A stretch of 64,000 nt of DNA from positions 1 to 64,000 of IMG/VR virus record IMGVR_UViG_3300030451_005868. One strand, written 5' to 3'. Made by a program: the position numbers and the translations under genes. Within the stretch, counting starts at the first letter, position 1, and every line of letters starts with the position of its first letter. The notes beneath the pieces are model-generated. The model was given only the letters and a program-made list of their open reading frames with translations, made no database searches and had not been told where the DNA came from. Source of the stretch: a virus. This document shows, in pieces, positions 25,316-33,261 of this stretch.

Positions 25316-25711
25316 ATGGATGTAAAGACAGCCTACACAAGAACCTTCTTGATGCTGAAAGACCAGCCAACACATGATGAAAGTGTGAAAGCCAGTTACT
25401 TTGCCTGGTGGCAGAATGTGCGTGAAAGTTACCAAGCACGTAGCCTTAGACTTACCAAACTTGGTTTAGAGTGGATCCAATCCTGTGACATCAAATGTTA
25501 TGAGATCAAATTTCCTGCAAAAATAATATTCACACCACAAACATATCTATGGTTAGATGAATTTGTTGACTGTCCATATTATGTAGACAAAAAAAGAATA
25601 CTAGTGACCATGGAAAAAATGGCTCTACAGTTGATGATGTTTGCAGGAGATATTACAAAATACGGTCTAGCACGGGCAATGAGCAAAGCGGACGAACAAA
25701 AAAGTCAGTAA
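25316..25711 (+). CDS. Hypothetical protein (131 aa)
   Basis: A 131-residue helical, Trp- and Lys-rich protein with no motif I recognise. It starts 8 bases after the previous gene and ends before a clear promoter. Function unknown. Confidence 0.65.
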   Translation: MDVKTAYTRTFLMLKDQPTHDESVKASYFAWWQNVRESYQARSLRLTKLGLEWIQSCDIKCYEIKFPAKIIFTPQTYLWLDEFVDCPYYVDKKRILVTMEKMALQLMMFAGDITKYGLARAMSKADEQKSQ

Positions 25712-25730
25712 AATAGCGACTTTTAAGCGG

Positions 25731-25758
25731 TTGACCTATAACATATTTCTGCTATAAT
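25731..25758 (+). promoter_or_regulatory. Sigma-70-type promoter TTGACC-16-TATAAT
   Basis: TTGACC (25731-25736) and TATAAT (25753-25758) are 16 bases apart. An AGGAG ribosome site (25780-25784) then precedes the ATG at 25793. It would drive the MoxR/VWA pair and the small membrane genes after it. Confidence 0.7.
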
Positions 25759-25792
25759 GATTATATAAACATTTAGAACAGGAGTGTACAAA

Positions 25793-26893
25793 ATGGTTAA
25801 GAAAAACAAAGAAACAGCAGTTGGTTCGCAGAACAGAACTGTTACACCAAACGAGGCAAAATCAGCATTAGAACATTGCATAAAATTACAAAGACCCATA
25901 ATGATGTGGGGTGCACCAGGTATTGGTAAGTCAGATATTGTTAAGCAGGTTGCAGATGGCGAGAACAGACCTGTGATTGACATTAGACTTCCATTATGGG
26001 AGCCAACAGACATAAAAGGTATTCCGTATTATAATTCTAAGGAAAATAACATGGTTTGGGCAAGTCCGGCAGAACTGCCAACAGATCCAAAATCCAATGC
26101 GATAGTGTTTTTAGATGAACTTAATTCGGCGGCGCCGGCTGTACAGGCGGCGGCATATCAACTAATATTGAATAGAAGAGTTGGACAATATGTGTTGCCA
26201 GAAGGAGTAGCAATAGTGGCGGCAGGTAACAGAGACTCAGACAAAGGCGTAACATACAGAATGCCGGCACCTTTGGCAAATAGATTTGTACACATTGAAC
26301 TAAGAGTAGACTATGACGATTGGTTACAATGGGCAACAGACAGAAAAATTCATGCAGATGTAGTAGGATACTGCACATTCGCAAAACAGGATTTATATGA
26401 TTTTGATCCAAAAGGATCAAGTAGATCATTTGCAACTCCAAGATCTTGGAGTTTTGTAAGCCAACTTCTATCGGATGACCTGCCAGAAAGTACGCTCACT
26501 GACCTCGTTGCAGGTTGCGTAGGAGAGGGATTGGCCGTTAAATTTATGAATCATCGTAAAGTTAGCGGTCAACTTCCAAATCCGTCCGATATATTGAGCG
26601 GTAAGGTCAAAGACCTTAAGACAAAAGAAATCTCAGCCATGTACTCACTTACTGTGTCGTTGTGTTATGAACTACAACAGGCACACGAAAAGAAAGTGAA
26701 GGATTGGAACGCACAGGCAGACAGGTACTTTAATTACATGATGGACAACTTTGAAACTGAGTTGGTTGTTATGGGTGCCAAAATTGCCTTGACCAACTAC
26801 AAACTTCCGTTTGATCCTAGCAAGTTGAAATCATTTGATAGGTTCCATAAGAAGTTTGGCAAGTATGTCATTACTGCTATGGAGTCTAAATAA
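25793..26893 (+). CDS. MoxR-type AAA+ ATPase
   Basis: A 366-residue AAA+ ATPase with Walker A WGAPGIGKS (about 39-47), Walker B AIVFLDEL (103-110), then AGNRDSD (sensor-type Asn) and an arginine-rich segment typical of MoxR proteins. MoxR ATPases act with VWA partner proteins to insert metals or remodel protein complexes. The next gene, overlapping by one base, encodes such a partner. I start at ATG 25793 with AGGAG upstream. The target in phage infection is unknown. Confidence 0.88.
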   Translation: MVKKNKETAVGSQNRTVTPNEAKSALEHCIKLQRPIMMWGAPGIGKSDIVKQVADGENRPVIDIRLPLWEPTDIKGIPYYNSKENNMVWASPAELPTDPKSNAIVFLDELNSAAPAVQAAAYQLILNRRVGQYVLPEGVAIVAAGNRDSDKGVTYRMPAPLANRFVHIELRVDYDDWLQWATDRKIHADVVGYCTFAKQDLYDFDPKGSSRSFATPRSWSFVSQLLSDDLPESTLTDLVAGCVGEGLAVKFMNHRKVSGQLPNPSDILSGKVKDLKTKEISAMYSLTVSLCYELQQAHEKKVKDWNAQADRYFNYMMDNFETELVVMGAKIALTNYKLPFDPSKLKSFDRFHKKFGKYVITAMESK

Positions 26894-28128
26894 TGGTAGA
26901 TTACAGAGAACAAAAAATCATAGACAAATTAGTCACAGCAAGGATTGCCTTACTACTAAAACATCCGTTTTTTGGTAACCTTGCCACTAGATTAAAACTG
27001 GTCAATGCAGACGATTGGTGTCCAACAGCAGGCACAGATGGTAGACACTTTTTCTACAACACCAAGTTCATAGATAGTCTATCTCCAAGAGAAGCAGAGT
27101 TCTTATTTGGACACGAGGTACTACACAATGTATTTGAACACATGATGGTTAGAATAGGCAGTAGGGATCCGCAACTTTGGAACATTGCGGCAGACTTTGC
27201 AGTGAATCAAATACTCAAGGATGCCAGCATTGGAGAAATGCCTAAAGGCAAAAAGGGCGAGAACAAAGGTTTCCAAGATGACAAATACAAGGACTGGCCA
27301 GCAGAAAGAATCTATGATGACATAATGAAAAACGCCAAGAAGATAGATATGAGTAAGATGGGCGAACTGTTGGACGAGCATGTGGACTGGGGCAAAGAAA
27401 GTGAAGGACAAGGTTCTGGTAAGAAAAATGGTAAAGGAAAAGAAGGCAAAGGCAAACCTGTTTATACAAAAGAAGAACTTAAGAAGATCAGAGACGAAGT
27501 CAAAGAAGCAATGGTCAGTGCCGCACAGAGCACAGGTGCAGGCAACTTGCCAGGTGCATTACAGAGATTGGTTGCAGATCTTACAGAGCCTAAAATGGAC
27601 TGGAGAGAAATACTGCAACAACAGATCATGAGTACTATTAAGAGTGATTATACTTGGATGAGACCGAGCAGAAAGGCTTGGCATACATCTGCCATACTGC
27701 CCGGACAAAACAACGACGAGATGATTGATATCTGTCTTGCATTGGATGCCAGTGGCAGTATCAGCAACGATCAGTGTAAAGAATTTTTGACAGAAGTAAA
27801 AAATATAATGGATCAATACAAAGACTTTCGAATACATCTTTGGAGTTTTGACACAGCGGTATTCAATCCAAAAGTTTTTACTCCTGACAATGCAGATGAA
27901 CTATTGGACTATACACTAGGTTCTGGGGGTGGTACAGAGTTTGAATGCAATTGGGACTATATGAAAGAACAAGGCATAGAACCTAAAAAATTTGTAATGT
28001 TTACAGATGGCTGGCCTTTTGATTCTTGGGGAGATGCGGACTACTGTGACACAATATTTCTTATCAACAATCCATACGAAAGAGACATAGAAGCGCCTTT
28101 TGGAATGACGGTACAGTACAATGATTAA
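26893..28128 (+). CDS. Metallopeptidase-VWA fusion protein, MoxR partner
   Basis: A 411-residue protein in two parts. The N-terminal region has HEVLHNVFEH (residues 74-83), a zinc-protease HExxH motif as in DUF2201-type putative metallopeptidases. A Gly/Lys-rich linker (about 165-190) leads to a C-terminal von Willebrand A-like domain with LALDASGSIS (about 283) as MIDAS. Its gene overlaps the moxR-type gene by one base, the usual pairing for these families. It may form a chaperone or protease complex with the ATPase; substrates are unknown. Confidence 0.85.
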   Translation: MVDYREQKIIDKLVTARIALLLKHPFFGNLATRLKLVNADDWCPTAGTDGRHFFYNTKFIDSLSPREAEFLFGHEVLHNVFEHMMVRIGSRDPQLWNIAADFAVNQILKDASIGEMPKGKKGENKGFQDDKYKDWPAERIYDDIMKNAKKIDMSKMGELLDEHVDWGKESEGQGSGKKNGKGKEGKGKPVYTKEELKKIRDEVKEAMVSAAQSTGAGNLPGALQRLVADLTEPKMDWREILQQQIMSTIKSDYTWMRPSRKAWHTSAILPGQNNDEMIDICLALDASGSISNDQCKEFLTEVKNIMDQYKDFRIHLWSFDTAVFNPKVFTPDNADELLDYTLGSGGGTEFECNWDYMKEQGIEPKKFVMFTDGWPFDSWGDADYCDTIFLINNPYERDIEAPFGMTVQYND

Positions 28129-28243
28129 AATGTTTTTTGTTAAGTTAAAAGAACTCATGACAGACTGGATGTATCATCCTGTGACTTTAGCCATAGCAGT
28201 AGTATTATTTTCACTTTTAATATTCGAGGTAGGTATTGGATAA
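28121..28243 (+). CDS. Small single-pass membrane protein (40 aa)
   Basis: A short frame of 40 residues beginning at ATG 28121 (or ATG 28130) inside the end of the VWA gene and overlapping the next ATG by one base. It has a hydrophobic stretch of about 18 residues near its C-terminus (VTLAIAVVLFSLLIF region), consistent with one membrane helix. Coupling on both sides supports it as a real gene. Confidence 0.55.
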   Translation: MIKMFFVKLKELMTDWMYHPVTLAIAVVLFSLLIFEVGIG

Positions 28244-28605
28244 TGATGTTGTTTCCCAACCAAAACCCGTATTCAGGAAAAATGAATAAAGTTAAGTGTC
28301 TACGTAATTGGATGATAGACACTGCAACAGTTTTGTTTGATGACAATCACAACGATTTAAGGTCACTGCCAAAAACTGTGAGATTACAGATATTAGTAGT
28401 CCTAAGTTTTGTTTGGAGCACAGTATTCACAGTGTATTTCTTTTCCATTTACACCATGCTTTGGGGTTGGGTTGGCTTAGTTATAGGACATTTGGGAGTG
28501 ATATTTGCGATGTATTACACTTTTAAACAGTTTCATAATAAACCGTACAAAAGAGAACCTGATCGGAATGAACCTCCGTTGTATGATGATGTGTGGGGTG
28601 CTTAA
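28243..28605 (+). CDS. Membrane protein, two TM segments (120 aa)
   Basis: A 120-residue protein with two hydrophobic helices (about 48-68 and 72-93) and a Lys/Arg/Pro-rich C-terminal tail that would be cytoplasmic. It lies in a chain of start-stop overlaps with its neighbours. No known motif; a holin-like function is possible from the topology but nothing specific supports it. Confidence 0.7.
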   Translation: MMLFPNQNPYSGKMNKVKCLRNWMIDTATVLFDDNHNDLRSLPKTVRLQILVVLSFVWSTVFTVYFFSIYTMLWGWVGLVIGHLGVIFAMYYTFKQFHNKPYKREPDRNEPPLYDDVWGA

Positions 28606-28796
28606 TGAACAAGTGGATTGTGTTTATAATGATGGCTGTGGTAATTGCTATGTTTTGGAAGGGCATAGAAATACTAGGGAGAAGTGACACTAATAAATCT
28701 GTATTGTACGAAGGTCCAAAAAAATCAACAGAGCAGAGATGGAACGCCGCTTTTGAATGGATGAAGAAAAGGCAAAATGAGAATAAATCCAAATAA
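28605..28796 (+). CDS. Small membrane-anchored protein (63 aa)
   Basis: A 63-residue protein with an N-terminal hydrophobic segment (about 4-20) followed by a charged tail. ATG 28605 overlaps the upstream stop by one base; an in-frame start 12 bases earlier is less likely. Third in a run of small membrane proteins. Function unknown. Confidence 0.65.
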   Translation: MNKWIVFIMMAVVIAMFWKGIEILGRSDTNKSVLYEGPKKSTEQRWNAAFEWMKKRQNENKSK

Positions 28797-29040
28797 TTTT
28801 TTTCAAAGAGAATTAAATGTATTACCTCCTCACTTTGTGAACACGGTAGTAAGAGCACACGAGGCAGATGTTGAATTGATGCGTAAATGGATATATGAAA
28901 ATTGTTCTGGTAGATATTCTATCACCAAAGATGTCATATTCAAAGACGGCAACAGTAGAAATGTCACAGTGCTTGGATTTGAAGATCCAGGCGATCTTAC
29001 ATTGTTCGCTTTATCAGGCGTGTTGCAGACCAGAGATTAA
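28777..29040 (+). CDS. Hypothetical protein (87 aa)
   Basis: An 87-residue soluble protein with no recognised motif, overlapping the previous gene by 20 bases. The first half is helical and the last third is beta-like. Function unknown. Confidence 0.65.
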   Translation: MRINPNNFFQRELNVLPPHFVNTVVRAHEADVELMRKWIYENCSGRYSITKDVIFKDGNSRNVTVLGFEDPGDLTLFALSGVLQTRD

Positions 29041-29047
29041 ATATTTC

Positions 29048-29635
29048 ATGGACACATCAGTATCCAAATTAGAAAAAAAATTAGCACGATTTACAGGAGC
29101 ACCATTTGTTGTCGCCACTGATTGTTGCACACACGCAATTGAATTGTGTTTAAGACTTGACAAAGTCAAAAAATTATCTTCAACTTGTTACACATATCTC
29201 AGTGTGCCCATGACATTTAAAAAGTTGAATATCAAATTTAAGTATACCGCAGAAAAATGGATTGGTGAATATCAACTGCACGGCACTAGGATTTGGGACA
29301 GTGCTAGATTATTACATCCAAGAATGTACCGAGAAGGTCAATTGCAATGTCTTAGTTTTGGACACGGCAAACCAATAGACAACAAAAGAGGAGGTGCAAT
29401 TTTGTGTGGATCAAAGAATGATTACGACCAATTAAAACAAATGAGTTATGATGGACGCGATCTCAAACACAAAAATTGGATTGATCAAAAAGTCTTCAAT
29501 TTAGGATTTCATTACAATATGCCTTTTGAACACGCAGAGCAAATAATAAAACTACTTGCAATCTACAAAAATCAATCAAGTCATTTACCAAAAATAATAA
29601 ATTATCCCGATTGTAGAAAAATCAAGATCAAATAG
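29048..29635 (+). CDS. Short DegT/DnrJ-type aminotransferase-like protein
   Basis: A 195-residue protein related to sugar aminotransferases. Its first part (about 5-35, LEKKLARFTGAPFVVATDCC) matches the PLP-enzyme N-terminus. LSFGHGKPIDNKRGGAI (about 105-121) matches the conserved block that carries the PLP lysine. Full enzymes have about 370 residues, so the C-terminal domain is missing and activity is doubtful. I start at ATG 29048, seven bases after the previous stop. It may be a degenerate or specialised protein, perhaps tied to the sugar genes elsewhere in the window. Confidence 0.65.
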   Translation: MDTSVSKLEKKLARFTGAPFVVATDCCTHAIELCLRLDKVKKLSSTCYTYLSVPMTFKKLNIKFKYTAEKWIGEYQLHGTRIWDSARLLHPRMYREGQLQCLSFGHGKPIDNKRGGAILCGSKNDYDQLKQMSYDGRDLKHKNWIDQKVFNLGFHYNMPFEHAEQIIKLLAIYKNQSSHLPKIINYPDCRKIKIK

Positions 29636-29658
29636 ATTGGTAATTTTCCATATCCAAG

Positions 29659-29688
29659 TTGACCAACATAATTAAATTATAGTATAAT
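29659..29688 (+). promoter_or_regulatory. Sigma-70-type promoter TTGACC-18-TATAAT
   Basis: TTGACC (29659-29664) and TATAAT (29683-29688) are 18 bases apart in the 93-base gap after 29635. AAGGAG (29715-29720) precedes the ATG at 29729. Confidence 0.65.
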
Positions 29689-29728
29689 ATGCGTATATTA
29701 TATTAATTGCAATTAAGGAGAAACTAAA

Positions 29729-30037
29729 ATGGCAACAGATAAAACCGAAGCAACTTCTGATACTCAAGCGGCCGCGCAACCAACTGAGCAACCAGCAAGT
29801 GCTCAAGTTCCACAACAGGACCCTATGGCTTTATCAATTGGAGATCTAAAAAATCTCGCAGTGATAATTGATGTGGCATCCAGTAGAGGTTCTTTCAAGG
29901 CCGCAGAGATGGCCAACGTTGGAACTTTGTACAACAAACTAACGGCATTTTTAGCCAAAGTGGCACCAGCAGATGGAAAACCTGCTGAGGCACCAATGAG
30001 TGCACCAGCAACCGCAGGTCAAACTCAGGAGAAATAA
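29729..30037 (+). CDS. Ala/Gln/Pro-rich hypothetical protein (102 aa)
   Basis: A 102-residue protein with disordered Ala, Gln, Pro and Thr-rich ends (1-30 and 80-102) around a helical core (about 34-75, MALSIGDLKNLAVIIDVASS). Similar core-plus-tails proteins occur in marine T4-like phages. It has a good promoter and AAGGAG, and its neighbour starts one base after its stop. Function unknown. Confidence 0.7.
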   Translation: MATDKTEATSDTQAAAQPTEQPASAQVPQQDPMALSIGDLKNLAVIIDVASSRGSFKAAEMANVGTLYNKLTAFLAKVAPADGKPAEAPMSAPATAGQTQEK

Positions 30038-30038
30038 A

Positions 30039-30581
30039 ATGGCAAATTTAATGAACCTTAACCAAATGGCCATGGGACCAGACGCAGGCAATCAAGAAGG
30101 ACAAGTTGAAAGAAAATACTTCAAACATGTTGGCGAACTTGCAGACGAATCCAAAGCCAAGGTTGTGGTGGTATTCAGAGTGGTTCCCGGCGAATCAAAC
30201 AACTGTCTTGTAGTTGGAACAAAATTCTTACCAGACATGTACCATAACGGATTAATGAAAGCAGTCGAATCAGAAGGTGGACAAGCCGCAGAAGAACTTG
30301 GCACTTTTCTTGCTAGACAAACATTCGCAGACGGTACAAACATGTTGGCTGTGCTGAACAACGACAACTACATCAAGAAGTTCAAAACCAAAGACATTGT
30401 GATGACATATGGTCCAACCGAAGAGGGTAAAATTACTCTCAACAAGTTGAACGAATTGATCGCAAAAGAAAAAGGTGTAAAAGTCAGCGAACTAGCAGTA
30501 GAAGACGACACACCAAAAGCAGAGGCACCAGCAAAAAAACCAGCAAAAAAAACTGATGCCAAAGAAGCCGCCAAAAAATAG
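30039..30581 (+). CDS. Hypothetical protein with Ala/Lys-rich tail (180 aa)
   Basis: I use ATG 30039, which follows GGAG and the previous stop, giving 180 residues. The body is mixed alpha/beta with no motif I recognise. The last 30 residues are repeats of Ala, Lys and Pro typical of histone-H1-like tails. A DNA-binding role is possible but not shown. Confidence 0.7.
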   Translation: MANLMNLNQMAMGPDAGNQEGQVERKYFKHVGELADESKAKVVVVFRVVPGESNNCLVVGTKFLPDMYHNGLMKAVESEGGQAAEELGTFLARQTFADGTNMLAVLNNDNYIKKFKTKDIVMTYGPTEEGKITLNKLNELIAKEKGVKVSELAVEDDTPKAEAPAKKPAKKTDAKEAAKK

Positions 30582-30945
30582 TAACTGGGTACAATTAACA
30601 AAAAATTTTGTTAAGGAATGGCCGGAAGTTTTGGAAGGACTAGAATTCCAAAACATGCCGGTCAAATACCTAGAAAAAGTAGAACTAATACTTAAAAACT
30701 GTGTTACAATTGTGATTGATATACGATCGCAAATGAAATCCACAAAATTTCCTTTAAGTGGACCAACCAGCATGTCAAAAACTTCCGTTGATAGACAGCA
30801 AAAAATTGCTAAATTTTTACAGGACACAATTAAAACAAACTACTACAAGATAAAACATGTAGAGTTAAAATTTGATATTCCAGCACTTAAAAAAGATATG
30901 GAATCAAAAACCAGTGCAATCTTACAAAAAACTTTTCAAAAATAA
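30556..30945 (+). CDS. Hypothetical protein (129 aa), last plus-strand gene
   Basis: A 129-residue Lys-rich helical protein overlapping the upstream gene by 26 bases. It is the last plus-strand gene; the next gene is on the opposite strand and their stop codons lie directly side by side at 30945/30946. Function unknown. Confidence 0.65.
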   Translation: MPKKPPKNSNWVQLTKNFVKEWPEVLEGLEFQNMPVKYLEKVELILKNCVTIVIDIRSQMKSTKFPLSGPTSMSKTSVDRQQKIAKFLQDTIKTNYYKIKHVELKFDIPALKKDMESKTSAILQKTFQK

Positions 30946-30959
30946 TTATTGATATTTTT
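30938..30959. terminator. Weak AT-only hairpin between convergent genes
   Basis: AAAAATA (30938-30944) and TATTTTT (30953-30959) form a 7-bp A/T stem with an 8-base loop that spans the meeting point of the two convergent genes. It gives T runs on both strands and could act as a bidirectional terminator, but the stem has no G or C and chance is possible in such AT-rich DNA. Confidence 0.3.
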
Positions 30960-33261
30960 GCTTGAACTGTTCGTTGAGCCAATCTAGTTCAAAACTCTTT
31001 TTTAATGCGCTCATATCATGTTTGTGTTGTTGATAATATTCTGTGGCGTCTTTGGCCGCAAGGTATACGTAATCTGCGTATTTGTCTGTACCTAATTGCA
31101 TCCATTTTTTTAATCTATACTTTGACTCCACCGTGGGTGTCATCTGTAATAATTTTAAAACTTCTCTGAAAGTTGTTCTCCAACTCATAATAGCAGTTTG
31201 ATTAAAACGATTTACACAACTTAGAATTGGCACATAATCATGAGGAGCGGACAATGTGAAATCCAAACCAGGCCTTGCTGTTTCCATGACTAATTTTTTG
31301 TTATACAGTAATACTGCTCCATGGCCATATTCTAAACCTGTCACAGGATTACGAGCATTAAAAATATAGTGGCAAGGATTCTTCATTCTATCAGGTTGGA
31401 AGTCAAATTTAAAACTTTCAACAAGATCCTGTTTAGGTGTCACAAAGAAAAAGTAATCTGTTTCACTCATTTGAGCCGCAGTGATGTAGGCCAATGATCT
31501 CATATTGATGCCTTTGCACCATTTTGCTCTTGGATAACTTTTGCGTAATTTTTCAAATTGACTTTGGGCATTTGGCTCATCGTAACTAAGAAACACAATG
31601 TCCATGGGTTTTACCTCATAATCATAGTCAAAATGCACGTGTCTATCAACATCATAAAACTGTGTGAATTTCTGCCTATAAGGAATCAACATGATATCTT
31701 TGGTGGGGCCCCATGAATATATTTTTTCATCTTCCCAATAACTAGGAAAAAAATTAGGCATTTTTTCAATGTTCAAGTCTTTGTTTACCATCCATCTGTA
31801 ATACTTAGGCTCATCATTCTGAAATGAACCAATTGGATCTTGTAGATCAAACACAGTCTTTGGCAACCAATTCTGGAAAAGGTTATCGTGTGCATGATAC
31901 TTGATGTCTTGATAATCACGTAAATAATTCAACTTGGATATTTGTTGTTTCAATGCCCTTGTTGGAATAAGAAATACATTTCCTTCCTTGTTCGTTCCGC
32001 CCAACGGATGCGTATTGTACCATACATGTATTTGATCGCTTTCTAGCACATCTGGAATAAAATTTTTATCTACAGTCTTTAGATCCATAAAGTTTGCAAA
32101 GAACCAAAAATATTCAGTTTTGATATCGTCAATTACGGATTTAAGCACAGTCAAATAACTGTCTACAAAGGGTACTATTCTAGTATTTTCAAAAGGTGAC
32201 GGCCATGTTTTTGTATTTTTAAAACGGACTTGCACACTATCAAAATTTTTATCCTTGATGCATATTTCACCTCCACTTGAGTTTTCCCAAAAACTAGGAT
32301 ACATCTTTGTGTTGTCAATATTACTCTCCGCATCAACTAACTTGATGTGTAATTTTTTACCTTTGTTGAAACGCTTATGTATTTCATAGATGTTACTACT
32401 GGATTTTTCTTGTAGTGTTTCGTTTTTATGGTAGTTAATCTGTTGGTAATCTCTAAGACATTTAAGTTTGGGTAGTTGCTGTTTGAAAGACTTTGTGGGT
32501 ATCAAAAACAGATTACCTTCTTTGTTACTCCCTGGCTTGTACCATGTGTGTATTTGGTCACTTTCAATTGCATCTGGCACATAATATATGTCTGCTGTAC
32601 TCATGTCCACAAAATCTGCAAACATCCAAAAGTATTCTGTCTTTATATCATCTATCACTGTTTTCACAGTATCTAAATAACTGTTTGTAAAGTCAACATC
32701 TCGAGTATTTTTCCAAGGCGATCTACTTGAATCAGTATTGAATCTTACCTGCACAGCATCAAAACTTTGATCATTTATAAAAACTACTCCGCCATAATCT
32801 GCTTCCCAAAAACTGCTGAATTTTCTAGTCATTTTTTTGTCGGTATAATGTATCCTATATTTTTTATTAGCGTTTACACATGGTGTTTCATTGATGTGTT
32901 TTACAGGATGATAATTTACGTGATCGTATTCTCTAAGTGCTTGTAACCTATTGATTTGTTTTTTAAAGGCGTTGGTTGGTATAAGAAACACGTTTCCTTC
33001 TTTACAGGCTACTTGATCTGAATTATTAAACCAAACATGTATTTGATCTTTTTCGTGTTGCTCAGGAATAAAATCAAAGTCTAAAAAAGAGATGTCAACG
33101 AAATCAGCAAACATCCAAAAGTATTCTGTTTTTATATTGTGTATTTCTTGTTTTAAAACATCTAGATAACTTAGATTAAATTGCACCTGCCTAGTGTTGG
33201 CAAATGGAGATTCGTAAGTTGTGTTACCAAAGGTTATCTGGATACTGTCGAATCCATTCAT
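30946..33261 (-). CDS. Triple-repeat protein with C-terminal glycosyltransferase-like domain
   Basis: A 771-residue protein built of three tandem repeats of about 165 residues (about 4-165, 167-338 and 340-510). Each carries IKTEYFWMFADFVD or a close variant (TEYFW at 45, 208 and 382), then DQIHVW, EGNVFLIPT and an SFWE/SYWE ending. Residues about 552-771 resemble the GT-A-like protein at 44338-45234, sharing the start DIVFLSYDEPN and a GLxYGxG block. The repeats show a similar order of elements, so I infer degenerate GT-A-like modules. No DxD is clear in the repeats. It is the last gene of the 16-gene operon and overlaps the upstream epimerase gene by 38 bases. Confidence 0.8.
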   Translation of the reverse strand: MNGFDSIQITFGNTTYESPFANTRQVQFNLSYLDVLKQEIHNIKTEYFWMFADFVDISFLDFDFIPEQHEKDQIHVWFNNSDQVACKEGNVFLIPTNAFKKQINRLQALREYDHVNYHPVKHINETPCVNANKKYRIHYTDKKMTRKFSSFWEADYGGVVFINDQSFDAVQVRFNTDSSRSPWKNTRDVDFTNSYLDTVKTVIDDIKTEYFWMFADFVDMSTADIYYVPDAIESDQIHTWYKPGSNKEGNLFLIPTKSFKQQLPKLKCLRDYQQINYHKNETLQEKSSSNIYEIHKRFNKGKKLHIKLVDAESNIDNTKMYPSFWENSSGGEICIKDKNFDSVQVRFKNTKTWPSPFENTRIVPFVDSYLTVLKSVIDDIKTEYFWFFANFMDLKTVDKNFIPDVLESDQIHVWYNTHPLGGTNKEGNVFLIPTRALKQQISKLNYLRDYQDIKYHAHDNLFQNWLPKTVFDLQDPIGSFQNDEPKYYRWMVNKDLNIEKMPNFFPSYWEDEKIYSWGPTKDIMLIPYRQKFTQFYDVDRHVHFDYDYEVKPMDIVFLSYDEPNAQSQFEKLRKSYPRAKWCKGINMRSLAYITAAQMSETDYFFFVTPKQDLVESFKFDFQPDRMKNPCHYIFNARNPVTGLEYGHGAVLLYNKKLVMETARPGLDFTLSAPHDYVPILSCVNRFNQTAIMSWRTTFREVLKLLQMTPTVESKYRLKKWMQLGTDKYADYVYLAAKDATEYYQQHKHDMSALKKSFELDWLNEQFKQKYQ
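31732..33252 (-). repeat. Three tandem protein-coding repeats, about 165 codons each
   Basis: The three repeat units lie at about 33252-32767, 32763-32248 and 32244-31732. They share motifs in the same order, and short identical DNA stretches can be seen between copies. The copies have diverged, so the duplication is old. This suggests growth of a modular protein by internal duplication. Confidence 0.75.
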
